Origin: Psychrobacter luti
GTDB taxonomy: Bacteria; Pseudomonadota; Gammaproteobacteria; Pseudomonadales; Moraxellaceae
Direction of reading: 5' to 3'
DNA: 64,000 nucleotides
Assembly (NCBI RefSeq): GCF_014192115.1
Contig: NZ_JACHXL010000002.1
Coordinates: forward strand, 434,001-498,000
In this document: positions 37,792 to 46,220 of the stretch, piece after piece
Numbering within the stretch: position 1 is the first letter of the stretch
Layout: every line of letters begins with the position of its first letter
Program-made: the position numbers and the translations under genes
Notes under the pieces: generated by a model
Database searches by the model: none
Seen by the model: only the letters and a program-made list of their open reading frames with translations
Told to the model about the DNA's origin: nothing

Positions 37792-37835
37792 AACCTAAAT
37801 TCGGGATAAAGCTGGTTTTATCTCGAATTTAGGTT
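37792..37835 (-). terminator. Very long hairpin between the barstar gene and gltS
   Basis: The stem has 19 consecutive pairs. The outer 12 bp (AACCTAAATTCG / CGAATTTAGGTT) are perfect, the inner 7 bp have one G-T pair, and the loop is 6 nt. It lies 12 bp past the barstar stop on the minus strand and 29 bp before the gltS start. The following T-tract is weak (AATTTATATTT), so it may terminate, stabilise the upstream RNA, or act as an operator. Confidence 0.6.
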
Positions 37836-37847
37836 CTGGTAATCTCG

Positions 37848-38225
37848 CTATTCGCATGCATCATCTGACGCCGCAACAATCCACAACTGCGGCTTGCCAA
37901 AATCTTTATAGGCGTCCTCAATGATACGCTTAAAGACATTAAAGTCCTCAGTATTAATTTTCTCTACCCCATTTAAGTAAAGCGTGAGGTGAGTGATATC
38001 ACTATCGGTCAAACAGTCCCAAGCGCTGTCCCAATTATGGGCAAAATAGTCGGGAAAATTGGCTACTTTAGCTAAGCTGTTTAGCAACGTCTCTTTATCT
38101 AAAATAACGCCAATTGGAATGTTAAGCGCTTGCTCGGGAATGCTGTTAATGAGAGCGGAGTCGTGCTTATTGACGCTGTTTTGGTCAACGCAGTTTTGAT
38201 TAACATAGTAAATAGCTTGGCTCAT
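37848..38225 (-). CDS. Barstar family ribonuclease inhibitor
   Basis: A 125-residue cytoplasmic protein with a barstar domain from about residue 37. FPDYFAHNWDSAWDCLTD (about 57-74) matches barstar's inhibitory helix, and D66 and D70 align with the two Asp residues that enter the RNase active site. The C-terminal LWIVAAS strand is also typical. The ATG is 1 nt after the RNase-fusion stop, with an AGGTG ribosome site inside the end of that gene, so production is probably coupled. It is predicted to bind and block the RNase domain encoded just upstream. Function is inferred from family and gene pairing. Confidence 0.9.
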   Translation of the reverse strand: MSQAIYYVNQNCVDQNSVNKHDSALINSIPEQALNIPIGVILDKETLLNSLAKVANFPDYFAHNWDSAWDCLTDSDITHLTLYLNGVEKINTEDFNVFKRIIEDAYKDFGKPQLWIVAASDDACE

Positions 38226-38226
38226 A

Positions 38227-38970
38227 TCAGTTCACCTGCAATTGTCGGAAGCTATCATAATGGTCGACGGTCAAATAATAAATGGTCGGTGGATGACCGC
38301 CGGTGACAATGCGCCGTGCACCGCGATGGGAAACCCCCGGCGTAGGCACGGTATATTCGCGGTAATAACCTTGCGACTGGGCGGGTAGCTTGCCTTCGCG
38401 ATTATAAAAGGTTGTGCCATCTTTATTAGGGTAAGGAAAAGGACCACCTTGCTTAATAAGTGCCAGCGTCTGGTCGATTTGCGCATCACCTGTGATAGCT
38501 GCGGAACCTGAACTGCTGGTTTTAGAGGCCGTCTGCGATATAGAAGTTGCTGGCGTGCTATCTGTAAATAAACTGGATTTTAAATCCCCAAAAAAGTAAA
38601 CCGCAACGGCAATAAGGGCGATGACACTCAATAGGGTAGAGAAGCCACTTTTCTTGTTTTGGCTACCACGAGTATTTTTATATCGATTGTTTTTCTGCTG
38701 CGCATTATCTAGGTTGTGATGCGCTGAAATTGCTGCTGAATTTGATGCTGATGTTTCTAAAATACTCAATTCATCAGAGGTGACTTCAGTGGCGCGTAAT
38801 TGATTTTTTTCATTACGTTGGCTGTTAAAATAGACACGTTGACCTTCGCTTATAGGCTGCGATAAGCGTACGGTGCTGATATGAAAGAAGACATCTTCAC
38901 TTTGATTGTCTACCTCAATAAAGCCGTAGCCTTTATCGGCATTCCAGTGCTTAATTTTGCCACTTTGCAT
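38227..38970 (-). CDS. Cold-shock domain / transmembrane / RNase Sa-type ribonuclease fusion
   Basis: 247 residues. Residues 1-65 form a cold-shock domain with RNP1 KGYGFI (13-18) and RNP2 VFFHIS (27-32). A basic linker (about 92-108) precedes one transmembrane helix (about 109-129). A Ser/Thr-rich linker follows to about 165, then a guanyl-specific ribonuclease domain (about 165-245). GPFPYPNKDGTTFYNRE, GYYREYTVPTPG and RGARRIV resemble Streptomyces RNase Sa, and E205, R220 and H237 fit its catalytic Glu, Arg and His. The domain has no Cys, so the RNase Sa disulfide is absent. Charges suggest the N-terminus is cytoplasmic and the RNase periplasmic. AGGAAG lies 8 nt before the ATG. Confidence 0.9.
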   Translation of the reverse strand: MQSGKIKHWNADKGYGFIEVDNQSEDVFFHISTVRLSQPISEGQRVYFNSQRNEKNQLRATEVTSDELSILETSASNSAAISAHHNLDNAQQKNNRYKNTRGSQNKKSGFSTLLSVIALIAVAVYFFGDLKSSLFTDSTPATSISQTASKTSSSGSAAITGDAQIDQTLALIKQGGPFPYPNKDGTTFYNREGKLPAQSQGYYREYTVPTPGVSHRGARRIVTGGHPPTIYYLTVDHYDSFRQLQVN

Positions 38971-39048
38971 GAGTATGGCTTCCTATAGAATCTATTTTAT
39001 TCAGCAAAATAATTTTTATGTGCCATATATAACATATTTATCAATAAT

Positions 39049-39082
39049 AAAAAAACGCCAGCAATTAAGCTGACGTTTTTTA
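39049..39082 (-). terminator. Intrinsic terminator of proA
   Basis: 13-position stem with one mismatch (AAAAAACGCCAGC / GCTGACGTTTTTT), a 6-nt loop and T-run on the minus strand, 50 bp past the proA stop. It separates proA from the RNase gene. Confidence 0.85.
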
Positions 39083-39131
39083 TGGATTATACTTGAGGTA
39101 AGACGATCAATTGTAGTGAAGAAGTAATGCG

Positions 39132-40433
39132 CTAGGCGCGGGTTTCACCGTGTCCGTAAACGATCCATTTTTGCGAGGTTAAGCCTTCAAGTCCAACTGG
39201 TCCACGTGCATGGATTTTATCGGTTGAGATACCGATTTCTGCCCCAAGCCCATATTCAAATCCATCAGCAAAACGGCTAGAGGCGTTAATCATAACGCTT
39301 GCCGAATCAACTTCACGGATAAAGCGTTGCGACTTGGTATAGTTGTCGGTAATGATAACGTCGGTATGCTGGCTGCCGTGAGTATTGATATGCTCAATCG
39401 CTTCATCGATACCGGACACCACTTTAATCGCTAAAATAGGTGCAAGATACTCTGTATCCCAGTCTGCGCTAGTCGCCGCTGATAGATGACCTTGAAGGGT
39501 AGCATTGTCATTTAAAATAGCTTGTGATTTGTCATCAAGGCGCAGTTGCATGGCATCATCAGCTTTTACGATGGCTTCAGCGATTTTCGGTAATAACTCA
39601 TTGGCGATGGCTTCATCGACTAATAACGTCTCCATGGTATTACAGGTGCCATAGCGATGGGTTTTGGCATTGACGCTAACTTTGATAGCAATGTCGGCAT
39701 CGGCGTCGCTATCGATAAAGGTATGGCAGTTGCCATCTAGATGCTTAATCACAGGAACGCGCGCATCACGGCTGATACGTTCAATCAAACCTTTACCGCC
39801 GCGTGGCACGATAACATCGACATATTCCGTCATGGTAATCAGCTCGCCAACAGCAGCGCGGTCAGTGGTCTCTAATACTTGCACGCTATGTTCAGATAGA
39901 CCAACCTTGTTTAAGCCTTTTAAAATACATTTCGCAATCGCTTGATTGGATTCAAAGGCTTCAGAGCCACCACGTAAGATAATGGCGTTACCGGACTTTA
40001 GCGCAAGCGAAGCCGCCTCCAAGGTGACGTTGGGGCGCGACTCATAAATCATACCGACCACACCAAGTGGCACGCGCATTTTACCCAAATGAATACCTGA
40101 TGGCTGATAGGTCATATCTGTAACTTCGCCAATAGGATCGGGCAGCGCGGAGACGTCTTTTAAACCTTGCAACATACCGTCGAAGCGTGCATCGTTTAGC
40201 TCTAGGCGATCTAGTAAAGCGGCGTCTAAGTTATTTTTTGCACCTTTATCCATATCGACTTTATTGGCCGCTAAAATATCGGCTTTGGCACTTTTTAACT
40301 CGTCATAGATTGCCATCAAGGCGGAATTTTTATCGCCAGTATTAGCCGCCGCTAGTGCTCGTGACGCGGCACGTGCTTGCTGACCAACGCTTTGCATATA
40401 AGCGGTAACATCTGTGGTATTCGATTGACTCAT
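39132..40433 (-). CDS. proA: Gamma-glutamyl phosphate reductase
   Basis: Second enzyme of proline synthesis, reducing gamma-glutamyl phosphate with NADPH to glutamate semialdehyde. The 433-residue aldehyde-dehydrogenase-like protein has [41 protein letters not shown] (each run shorter than 20 in the core) and the catalytic Cys in [13 protein letters not shown]. No proB is adjacent, so it is unlinked here. Start ATG at 40433. Confidence 0.96.
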   Translation of the reverse strand: MSQSNTTDVTAYMQSVGQQARAASRALAAANTGDKNSALMAIYDELKSAKADILAANKVDMDKGAKNNLDAALLDRLELNDARFDGMLQGLKDVSALPDPIGEVTDMTYQPSGIHLGKMRVPLGVVGMIYESRPNVTLEAASLALKSGNAIILRGGSEAFESNQAIAKCILKGLNKVGLSEHSVQVLETTDRAAVGELITMTEYVDVIVPRGGKGLIERISRDARVPVIKHLDGNCHTFIDSDADADIAIKVSVNAKTHRYGTCNTMETLLVDEAIANELLPKIAEAIVKADDAMQLRLDDKSQAILNDNATLQGHLSAATSADWDTEYLAPILAIKVVSGIDEAIEHINTHGSQHTDVIITDNYTKSQRFIREVDSASVMINASSRFADGFEYGLGAEIGISTDKIHARGPVGLEGLTSQKWIVYGHGETRA

Positions 40434-40987
40434 AAATTAACTTCCTTATAGTTATCAATAGAGGGTTTGTAGATTAGTAATGATGAATCCTAAATTTTAT
40501 AAAATTCTCATATATAGGTTCAGACATAAAGAAAAGCAGCTAAAGCCGCCAAAAAGCAGTAAATATGCTAATTATCATCACTACTCTACAAAAATATATT
40601 TTTAGCACCTATTTATCTTTTAGCGCCTGACTGTTTTCTAGAAACTAATGGCTTTTTAGAAATTAATGGCGCTCTGCTATTTAACATAGAGGAGATGAGG
40701 ACGATAGTAAAGTCGATTTTGTGAACAAAGACCGTTTATCAAGCACTGCAGAGTTTTCTTTAACGTTGCTTTTGGTGTTATTTACTAAATATTTGGAGTG
40801 GTGTTTTTACTATCATTTGAATTTTTATCCATAATAAGTAGCATTTAGAAATAAAAAGACAAGCAGTTAAAAGCTAGGGCGCTGTTACGTATTTTTAACA
40901 GAACTGCGCTGTAACTGCTAAGGTAGTACTTATAAATCGTGAGTATAGTGGGCGCTAATACGGTAAATACTTATGATGGAGAATAAA
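40434..40987 (+). other. Region upstream of the small lipoprotein, with nested inverted repeats
   Basis: No supported ORF. An outer perfect 8-bp pair (AGCAGTTA 40862-40869 / TAACTGCT 40912-40919) encloses an inner 6-bp stem (CTGTTA 40882-40887 / TAACAG 40896-40901). This sits 69 bp before the lipoprotein start and could be an operator or a structured leader. Confidence 0.45.
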
Positions 40988-41317
40988 ATGGCGATTGAAA
41001 ATAAAACCTATAAAAATTGGTTAACGGTTGGTTTGGTGGCAGCGGCATTAAGTGTTAGCGCCTGTGGTAAAAAAGATGAGGCGCCGATGGACGTTGAACC
41101 AACAGCCGATGCTCAAACAGCGGTAGAAGATGAAGCGACTGGCGTTGCTACAGCAGGCAGCAATAATGATGTCGCTGTAGCTAGCGCTAATGACAGTGCT
41201 GCCAATACTAATGAAAGTATGGTAGTCGGCGAAAATGACGATGTAGCGGTAGCAACTGCCGATGATGCAGAGGTACTCGATGGTACTGAAAGCGAAGAGC
41301 ATGTTTCGACGTACTAA
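40988..41317 (+). CDS. Small acidic lipoprotein of unknown function
   Basis: About 109 residues. An N-terminal signal segment (NWLTVGLVAAALSVSAC) ends in a lipobox SVSAC, followed by GKKDEAP and a very acidic, Ala/Asn/Val-rich tail. A weak internal repeat is visible (NNDVAVASAND and ENDDVAVATADD). No domain is recognised. The frame opens at ATG 40973, but GGAG at 40978-40981 lies 6 nt before ATG 40988, which is preferred. The residue after the Cys is Gly, consistent with outer-membrane sorting. It has its own strong terminator. Confidence 0.75.
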   Translation: MAIENKTYKNWLTVGLVAAALSVSACGKKDEAPMDVEPTADAQTAVEDEATGVATAGSNNDVAVASANDSAANTNESMVVGENDDVAVATADDAEVLDGTESEEHVSTY

Positions 41318-41353
41318 TGCCGCAGATAAAACAGCGCTAATGGCGTTAAGATG

Positions 41354-41400
41354 ATAAAATGAGGCCCATAACTGACTGTGCGTTATGGGCCTCATTTTAT
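41354..41400 (+). terminator. Strong terminator after the small lipoprotein
   Basis: 19-bp perfect stem beginning ATAAAATGAGGCCCATAAC, with a 9-nt loop. The arms have A/T-rich ends, so it may function on both strands. A second weaker hairpin (AGGCAAA / TTTGCCT followed by five T) lies at 41429-41457. Confidence 0.88.
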
Positions 41401-41663
41401 AAAGGTTATTGGTTCGTCAAAAGCTAATAGGCAAAAGCGACAAGGTTTGCCTTTTTATTACATTATAGGCGACAATATCGCGCCTTTATTGAACCCATCA
41501 TAACGTTATCGAAATAATGCGACTAACACAGCGCTCTAAAATATTGCTTTGTATTGCTCATATTGATGAAGCGGCTATTTATAGAGTTATTTATTATAGA
41601 GCTGTTTAATAGCGCATTTTTTATTCATGTTTTCACTCATATTTATTGGAAGTCTGCTAAACC
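41401..41663 (+). other. Promoter region of the amino-acid ABC locus
   Basis: Non-coding DNA between the lipoprotein terminator and the ATPase gene. Apart from the hairpin at 41429-41457 I see no clear regulatory motif. Confidence 0.4.
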
Positions 41664-42461
41664 ATGCTTGATACTGCAAAGAATCCGACTCGGCCTATCG
41701 CCTTAGATTTACAAGACGTCCATAAAAGCTATGGCTCATTAGACGTGCTAAAAGGGGTGTCTCTCACCGCCTATGATGGCGATGTCATCTCTATTTTAGG
41801 CTCGTCTGGCTCCGGTAAGTCGACCTTGCTGCGCTGTATTAATCTGCTTGAAAAGCCCAATCAGGGTCGTATCATCATCGGTAACGATGAGCTGATACTA
41901 AAACCTGCTAAGTCGGGTGAATTGCAAGCGGCAGACATCAAGCAGTTAGAAAGCTTACGTGCGCGCGTGGGGTTCGTCTTCCAGAACTTTAACTTGTGGC
42001 CGCACAAGACCATTTTGCAAAATATCATTGAAGGGCCAACGCAAGTCCTAAAAATCAAAAAAGACCAAGCCATTAGCGATGCTGAAAAATTGCTCGATAA
42101 AGTTGGTTTGCTCGATAAAAAAGATGCTTATCCAGCAAATTTATCAGGCGGTCAGCGTCAGCGTGTGGCGATTGCGCGTGCGCTTGCAATGCAGCCGCAG
42201 GTGTTATTATTTGATGAGCCAACCTCGGCACTCGACCCTGAATTGGTCAATGAAGTGCTCGCCGTCATGCGCGAGCTGGCCGAAGAGGGGCGTACCATGT
42301 TAATTGTCACCCATGAGATGCGTTTTGCCCGTGAAGTATCGAGTAAAGTAGTATTCCTCCATCAAGGTGTGATTGAAGAGATTGGTACGCCTGAACAAGT
42401 CTTTGATAACCCGAAATCTGAGCGCGTTAAAGACTTTATGGCATCACATCGCAAAAACTAA
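41664..42461 (+). CDS. Polar amino-acid ABC transporter ATP-binding protein (HisP/ArtP/GlnQ type)
   Basis: A 265-residue cytoplasmic ATPase energising an importer. Walker A is GSSGSGKST, the ABC signature is [14 protein letters not shown], Walker B is [14 protein letters not shown], followed by the switch His in VTHEM. The Q-loop [11 protein letters not shown] and the C-terminal segment [13 protein letters not shown] place it in the polar amino-acid family. It is first in a locus with three binding proteins and two permeases, so it probably powers all of them. A 315-bp gap separates it from the next gene. Confidence 0.94.
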   Translation: MLDTAKNPTRPIALDLQDVHKSYGSLDVLKGVSLTAYDGDVISILGSSGSGKSTLLRCINLLEKPNQGRIIIGNDELILKPAKSGELQAADIKQLESLRARVGFVFQNFNLWPHKTILQNIIEGPTQVLKIKKDQAISDAEKLLDKVGLLDKKDAYPANLSGGQRQRVAIARALAMQPQVLLFDEPTSALDPELVNEVLAVMRELAEEGRTMLIVTHEMRFAREVSSKVVFLHQGVIEEIGTPEQVFDNPKSERVKDFMASHRKN

Positions 42462-42779
42462 CAGGCCGTTTTTATTTGCTTTAACTTTAACGGCTTTAAT
42501 TTAGAAGTTATTTTAAGTTTTAAATACTTAAAGCGATTAAAACGCCAAAATTACTCATTGGTAATTTTCTTAGAGTGTTTATTACTCAATAATCACAGTC
42601 GGTATGCAAAACGTTTGTTTTTGATATTTGAGTCAGGTATTATCAAAAGGTTTACAGGCAACTGCTCACGATTGCTGCCTGTGTTTTCTGTGCATTGAAT
42701 TGCTTTTCTGGCAGGGACGTCAGAGAACAAAATATCAGAACCCTATATTAAAAACCCATCAGAATTTAAGGAATGTATG
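42462..42779 (+). other. Gap between the ATPase and first binding protein
   Basis: 318 bp with a terminator-like hairpin at 42654-42688 and no gene. It probably holds a promoter for the binding-protein genes. Confidence 0.45.
42654..42688 (+). terminator. Terminator-like hairpin after the ATPase gene
   Basis: Stem ACAGGCA / TGCCTGT with a 15-nt loop, followed by GTTTTCT. The loop is large and the T-run short, so strength is doubtful. Confidence 0.4.
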
Positions 42780-43577
42780 ATGTCGAATTCTCGCCTATTG
42801 TGGTCATCGATGACCGTTACCGCCGCGCTCATGCTTGGTGCTTGTAGTCAGCCTGCTAACGAAGCTACTGATACCAATGCTGATGCCCCTGCCGCAGAAA
42901 CGGCTGGTAAGACCATTCGTATCGCCACCGAGGGCGCTTACCCTCCTTTTAACTATACCAATGCCGATGGCAGCTTGGCGGGTTTCGATATTGATGTTGC
43001 CAATGCGTTATGTGCGCAAATGCAAGCCAAGTGTGAAATCGTTGCTCAAGATTGGGACGGTATTATTCCAGGTTTATTGGCGCAAAAATATGATGCGGTC
43101 ATCGCTGGTATGTCTATCACCACTGAACGTCAAGAAAAGGTTGATTTCAGTGAGCCGTATTTTGCCAATACTATGGTTTGGCTAACCGATACCAAAGGCG
43201 GCTTTGAGCCTAAAGCAATTAAAAATCTAACCCTTGGCGGTCAACGCTCAACGACACCTGGCGCGTATTTACAAGACAATTATGAAGGCAAAGACGGTAA
43301 TACCGTTAAGCTGTATGATAATTATGACAATGCCTATTTAGACCTAAAATCTGGTCGCAGTGATGCGGTACTTGCTGAAAAAGTCTCTGCCAAATCATGG
43401 TTAGCGGATAATCCAGAAGGTTTCGGTATCGTAGGTGATGAGATTGATAATGACGATAATATTGCCATTGCTGTGCGTAAAGGTGATTCAATCAAAGACG
43501 ACTTTAATAAAGCGCTGAGCGAAATCCGTAGTAACGGTGAGCTTGCCCGTCTTGAACAGGAAAACTTCGGTCAATAA
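42780..43577 (+). CDS. Polar amino-acid ABC transporter substrate-binding lipoprotein 1
   Basis: About 265 residues. The signal peptide ends in lipobox LMLGAC, so it is a periplasmic protein anchored in the membrane. The SBP family 3 fold shows IRIATEGAYPPFNYTNADG, GFDIDVANALCAQM and AQDWDGIIPGL, the pattern of lysine/arginine/ornithine/histidine-binding proteins (HisJ/ArgT/ArtJ). AAGGA lies 4 nt before the ATG at 42777 and 7 nt before the one at 42780, so 42780 is preferred. It is the first of three tandem paralogues. Confidence 0.92.
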   Translation: MSNSRLLWSSMTVTAALMLGACSQPANEATDTNADAPAAETAGKTIRIATEGAYPPFNYTNADGSLAGFDIDVANALCAQMQAKCEIVAQDWDGIIPGLLAQKYDAVIAGMSITTERQEKVDFSEPYFANTMVWLTDTKGGFEPKAIKNLTLGGQRSTTPGAYLQDNYEGKDGNTVKLYDNYDNAYLDLKSGRSDAVLAEKVSAKSWLADNPEGFGIVGDEIDNDDNIAIAVRKGDSIKDDFNKALSEIRSNGELARLEQENFGQ

Positions 43578-43701
43578 TTTGCTTACTACGCTTTGAGAAA
43601 AGTCTTCAATCAATAGACTGTTTGTAGAAGCGTTGATTAACGAATGACTGACCCATTGCGGATTAACAAACGGCTGGTCAATATATTAAGGAATAAACCC
43701 T

Positions 43702-44640
43702 ATGATTACTTCAATGACATCATCAATAAGCAAAAAAGCCTTGTGGCTTGCCCCACTTAGTGCGGCGATGCTTATGCTTACGGCTTGTAATAACAACTCA
43801 GCACCGACTGAAAGCACTGAAACAGATGCCGCCACTGATGCGCCTTTAAACATCAAAATCGCTACAGAATCAAGCTATAAGCCCTTTAGCTATACTGACG
43901 CTGATGGCAAATTAATCGGCTATGAGATTGAGCTAGTCGACGCCTTATGTGCGCAAATGAAAGCAGAGTGTGAAGTTATCTCGCAAGACTGGGATGGCTT
44001 AATTCCGGGGCTGAATGCGCAGAAATTTGACGCGGCCATCGCTGGTATGTCAATCACCCCTGAGCGCAAAGAAGTCGTAGAGTTTAGCGACCCGTACTTT
44101 CATACTGGCATTATCCTAATTGGTAAAAAAGGCGATGATATCAGTGTTGATGGTCTTAAAGGTCAGCCGGTTGCGTCACAGCGTTCAACGGTTGCGTCAC
44201 AGTATTTGCAAGAAAAACATGCTGACTCTGATATCAAACTTTATGACACTCAAGATAATGCTTACCTAGACCTAACCTCGGGTCGTGTCCGTGCCATGAT
44301 GTCTGATAAAGTCACGGGTATCGACTGGCTGAAAACTGAAGCCGGTAAAGACTACGAAGTCAAAGGGCAAGAAATCAGCACCAGTGATGATGCAATGGGT
44401 ATTGCCTTCCGTAAAGGTGATCCATTAGTCGCTAAATTTAATAAAGCATTGGCTGAACTTAAAGACAATGGCACTTATGACCAAATCACCGGTAGCTATT
44501 TTGGTACCAGCTCAACAGCGGCGGCACAAAAAGCGGTAGCGACTGAGGGTGTTAAAGAAGTGGTCGTGGTTGACGATGGCAATGTTGACGCCAATGCTGT
44601 GATCGCCAAAGAAGAACAAGCAGAAGCGGCGACTAACTAA
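43702..44640 (+). CDS. Polar amino-acid ABC transporter substrate-binding lipoprotein 2
   Basis: 312 residues with lipobox LMLTAC. The ligand motif is altered from its neighbours: IATESSYKPFSYTDADG and LIGYEIELVDALCAQM instead of EGAYPPFNY and GFDID, while SQDWDGLIPGL is kept. This suggests a related but different ligand. After the folded domain (ending GSYFGTSS) there is an extra Ala/Val/Glu-rich tail of about 45 residues. AAGGA lies 9 nt before the ATG. It lies 124 bp after paralogue 1. Confidence 0.91.
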   Translation: MITSMTSSISKKALWLAPLSAAMLMLTACNNNSAPTESTETDAATDAPLNIKIATESSYKPFSYTDADGKLIGYEIELVDALCAQMKAECEVISQDWDGLIPGLNAQKFDAAIAGMSITPERKEVVEFSDPYFHTGIILIGKKGDDISVDGLKGQPVASQRSTVASQYLQEKHADSDIKLYDTQDNAYLDLTSGRVRAMMSDKVTGIDWLKTEAGKDYEVKGQEISTSDDAMGIAFRKGDPLVAKFNKALAELKDNGTYDQITGSYFGTSSTAAAQKAVATEGVKEVVVVDDGNVDANAVIAKEEQAEAATN

Positions 44641-44682
44641 TAGCGTTTTTTACAAAGGCCTATTAGATAAGCGCTGATTTTA

Positions 44683-44714
44683 ATAAAGCACGTTTTACCT
44701 AAAGCGTGCTTTAT
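44683..44714 (+). terminator. Hairpin between binding proteins 2 and 3
   Basis: Perfect 10-bp stem (ATAAAGCACG / CGTGCTTTAT) with a 12-nt loop, 42 bp past the stop of binding protein 2. There is no good T-tract, so it may be an RNA-stabilising or partial terminator. Confidence 0.45.
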
Positions 44715-44802
44715 GCCATTTATAATATTTTGCTAAGTAGCAATGCTAAGTCTAAGTAATAATACTAATTAATAATACCAAGTAACAACATCAAGGATGA
44801 TT

Positions 44803-45768
44803 ATGAGCCACCATCTTCTCCCAGCCAGCATATTTAGTACTTCTACTATTTCCTCATCCGCCAGTAAACCTTTCTTAAAGGCAAAGCCGATGCTAGCCCT
44901 AGCGGCATTATTGGTGTTGGCGGGTTGCAGTAATGGTCAAAATGAGACTAACGAAACCGCTAGCTCAGAGGCAACGAAGACAACAGAAGCGGCGGAAAAT
45001 AATACCGCTGCGTCAGATGGTAATGTGCTGCGTATCGGTACCGAAGGCGCTTATGCACCCTTTAACTATACCAATGCTGATGGGACGCTTGGCGGCTTTG
45101 ATGTTGAAATCGCCAATGCTATTTGCGCCGATATGCAGATGACCTGTGAAATCATAGCGCAAGATTGGGACGGTATTATTCCTGGGCTTAAAGCTGGCAA
45201 GTATGACGCCATCGTCGCGGCAATGTCGGTGACGCCTGAGCGCGCAAAGCAAGTTGCTTTTACTGATCCGTACTTTAGCAATGCTTTGGTATTTTTAGCC
45301 AAAAAAGACAGCAGTTTTGATCCAGCCAATAGTAGCGATATTAATGCGCATTCTATTGCCGCGCAGCGCTCAACCATCTCCTCACAGTGGCTAGAAAATA
45401 CTTATCCAAAAGCCAATATGAAACTATATGATACTTTGAGTAATGCCTTTTTAGATTTGGGTTCTGGTCGCGTCGATGCCATGATATCGGACAAATTGCC
45501 TGCACTAGAGTGGCTTGGCTCAGCATCAGGTAGTGATTATGTACTAAAAGGTGATGAGATTGATATTAATGACAATTTTGCGATAGCCGTGCGTCCTAAT
45601 GATGAAGCACTACAAGCAAAAATCAATCAATCATTGGCCAATTTAAAGTCTAATGGCACTTATGATAAAATCAATCAAAAGTATTTTGCCGTACCAGTAA
45701 GTGCTACGCCAACAGCAGTAACGCCAGAACCAGCACCAACAACAACGGTAGAGAGCGCGGTACAATAA
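44803..45768 (+). CDS. Polar amino-acid ABC transporter substrate-binding lipoprotein 3
   Basis: About 321 residues. The signal peptide is unusually long: roughly 30 residues precede the hydrophobic stretch, ending at lipobox LVLAGC. The binding domain repeats the paralogue 1 signature (IGTEGAYAPFNYTNADG, GFDVEIANAIC, AQDWDGIIPGLKAG). A Thr/Pro/Ala-rich tail follows the domain. The ATG at 44803 has AAGGA 5 nt upstream; the ATG at 44797 overlaps that SD. It is followed by a strong terminator. Confidence 0.91.
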   Translation: MSHHLLPASIFSTSTISSSASKPFLKAKPMLALAALLVLAGCSNGQNETNETASSEATKTTEAAENNTAASDGNVLRIGTEGAYAPFNYTNADGTLGGFDVEIANAICADMQMTCEIIAQDWDGIIPGLKAGKYDAIVAAMSVTPERAKQVAFTDPYFSNALVFLAKKDSSFDPANSSDINAHSIAAQRSTISSQWLENTYPKANMKLYDTLSNAFLDLGSGRVDAMISDKLPALEWLGSASGSDYVLKGDEIDINDNFAIAVRPNDEALQAKINQSLANLKSNGTYDKINQKYFAVPVSATPTAVTPEPAPTTTVESAVQ

Positions 45769-46220
45769 CGGCTCAGAATTATTACTGTGTTCACAACTGC
45801 ATTAATCGTTTCTTAATAACTTATTAAATAGTGTTTTGATAAACATAAAGACATTGCCATAACGGCGATGTCTTTTTTGCTTTTTATAGCAAATCATTGC
45901 GCTCTAAGTGTGATTGACGGTCAACTTTTATCAGACCTCACTGATTTATTTGATATTTATGCTGATAAGTACCTATTTAGACAATGCTTTTACGTGTCAG
46001 TATTAACATAGCTGGCAGCGAATATGATAAAATCAGCGCTCATTTCTACTGTGTCAATTACCGCCGCAATAATCGTATTTATCTGACGTCACTCTATGAC
46101 GCAAAAGGCTAAGCTCTATTTGGTCTAGCAGACGATTATTAGCAGCGCTCAGCTATTGATGCTGATTCTTTTAACTCATATTTTGCAAATTGCTAATATA
46201 AAGAGACTGAGTGGATAATT
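45769..46220 (+). other. Gap between the binding-protein genes and the permeases
   Basis: 450 bp with a strong terminator (45847-45878) and no ORF. The permease genes therefore need a promoter in the rest of this gap; I cannot point to one. Confidence 0.5.
45847..45878 (+). terminator. Strong terminator after binding protein 3
   Basis: 12-bp stem (AAAGACATTGCC / GGCGATGTCTTT, one T-G pair) with a 5-nt loop and six T. Confidence 0.9.

Noticed and set aside
44803-45768. Gene fusion or chimaera because of the long pre-signal region in binding protein 3
   Set aside because: The 30 extra residues are polar and simple; lipobox and domain are intact, so this is a long signal peptide rather than a fusion.
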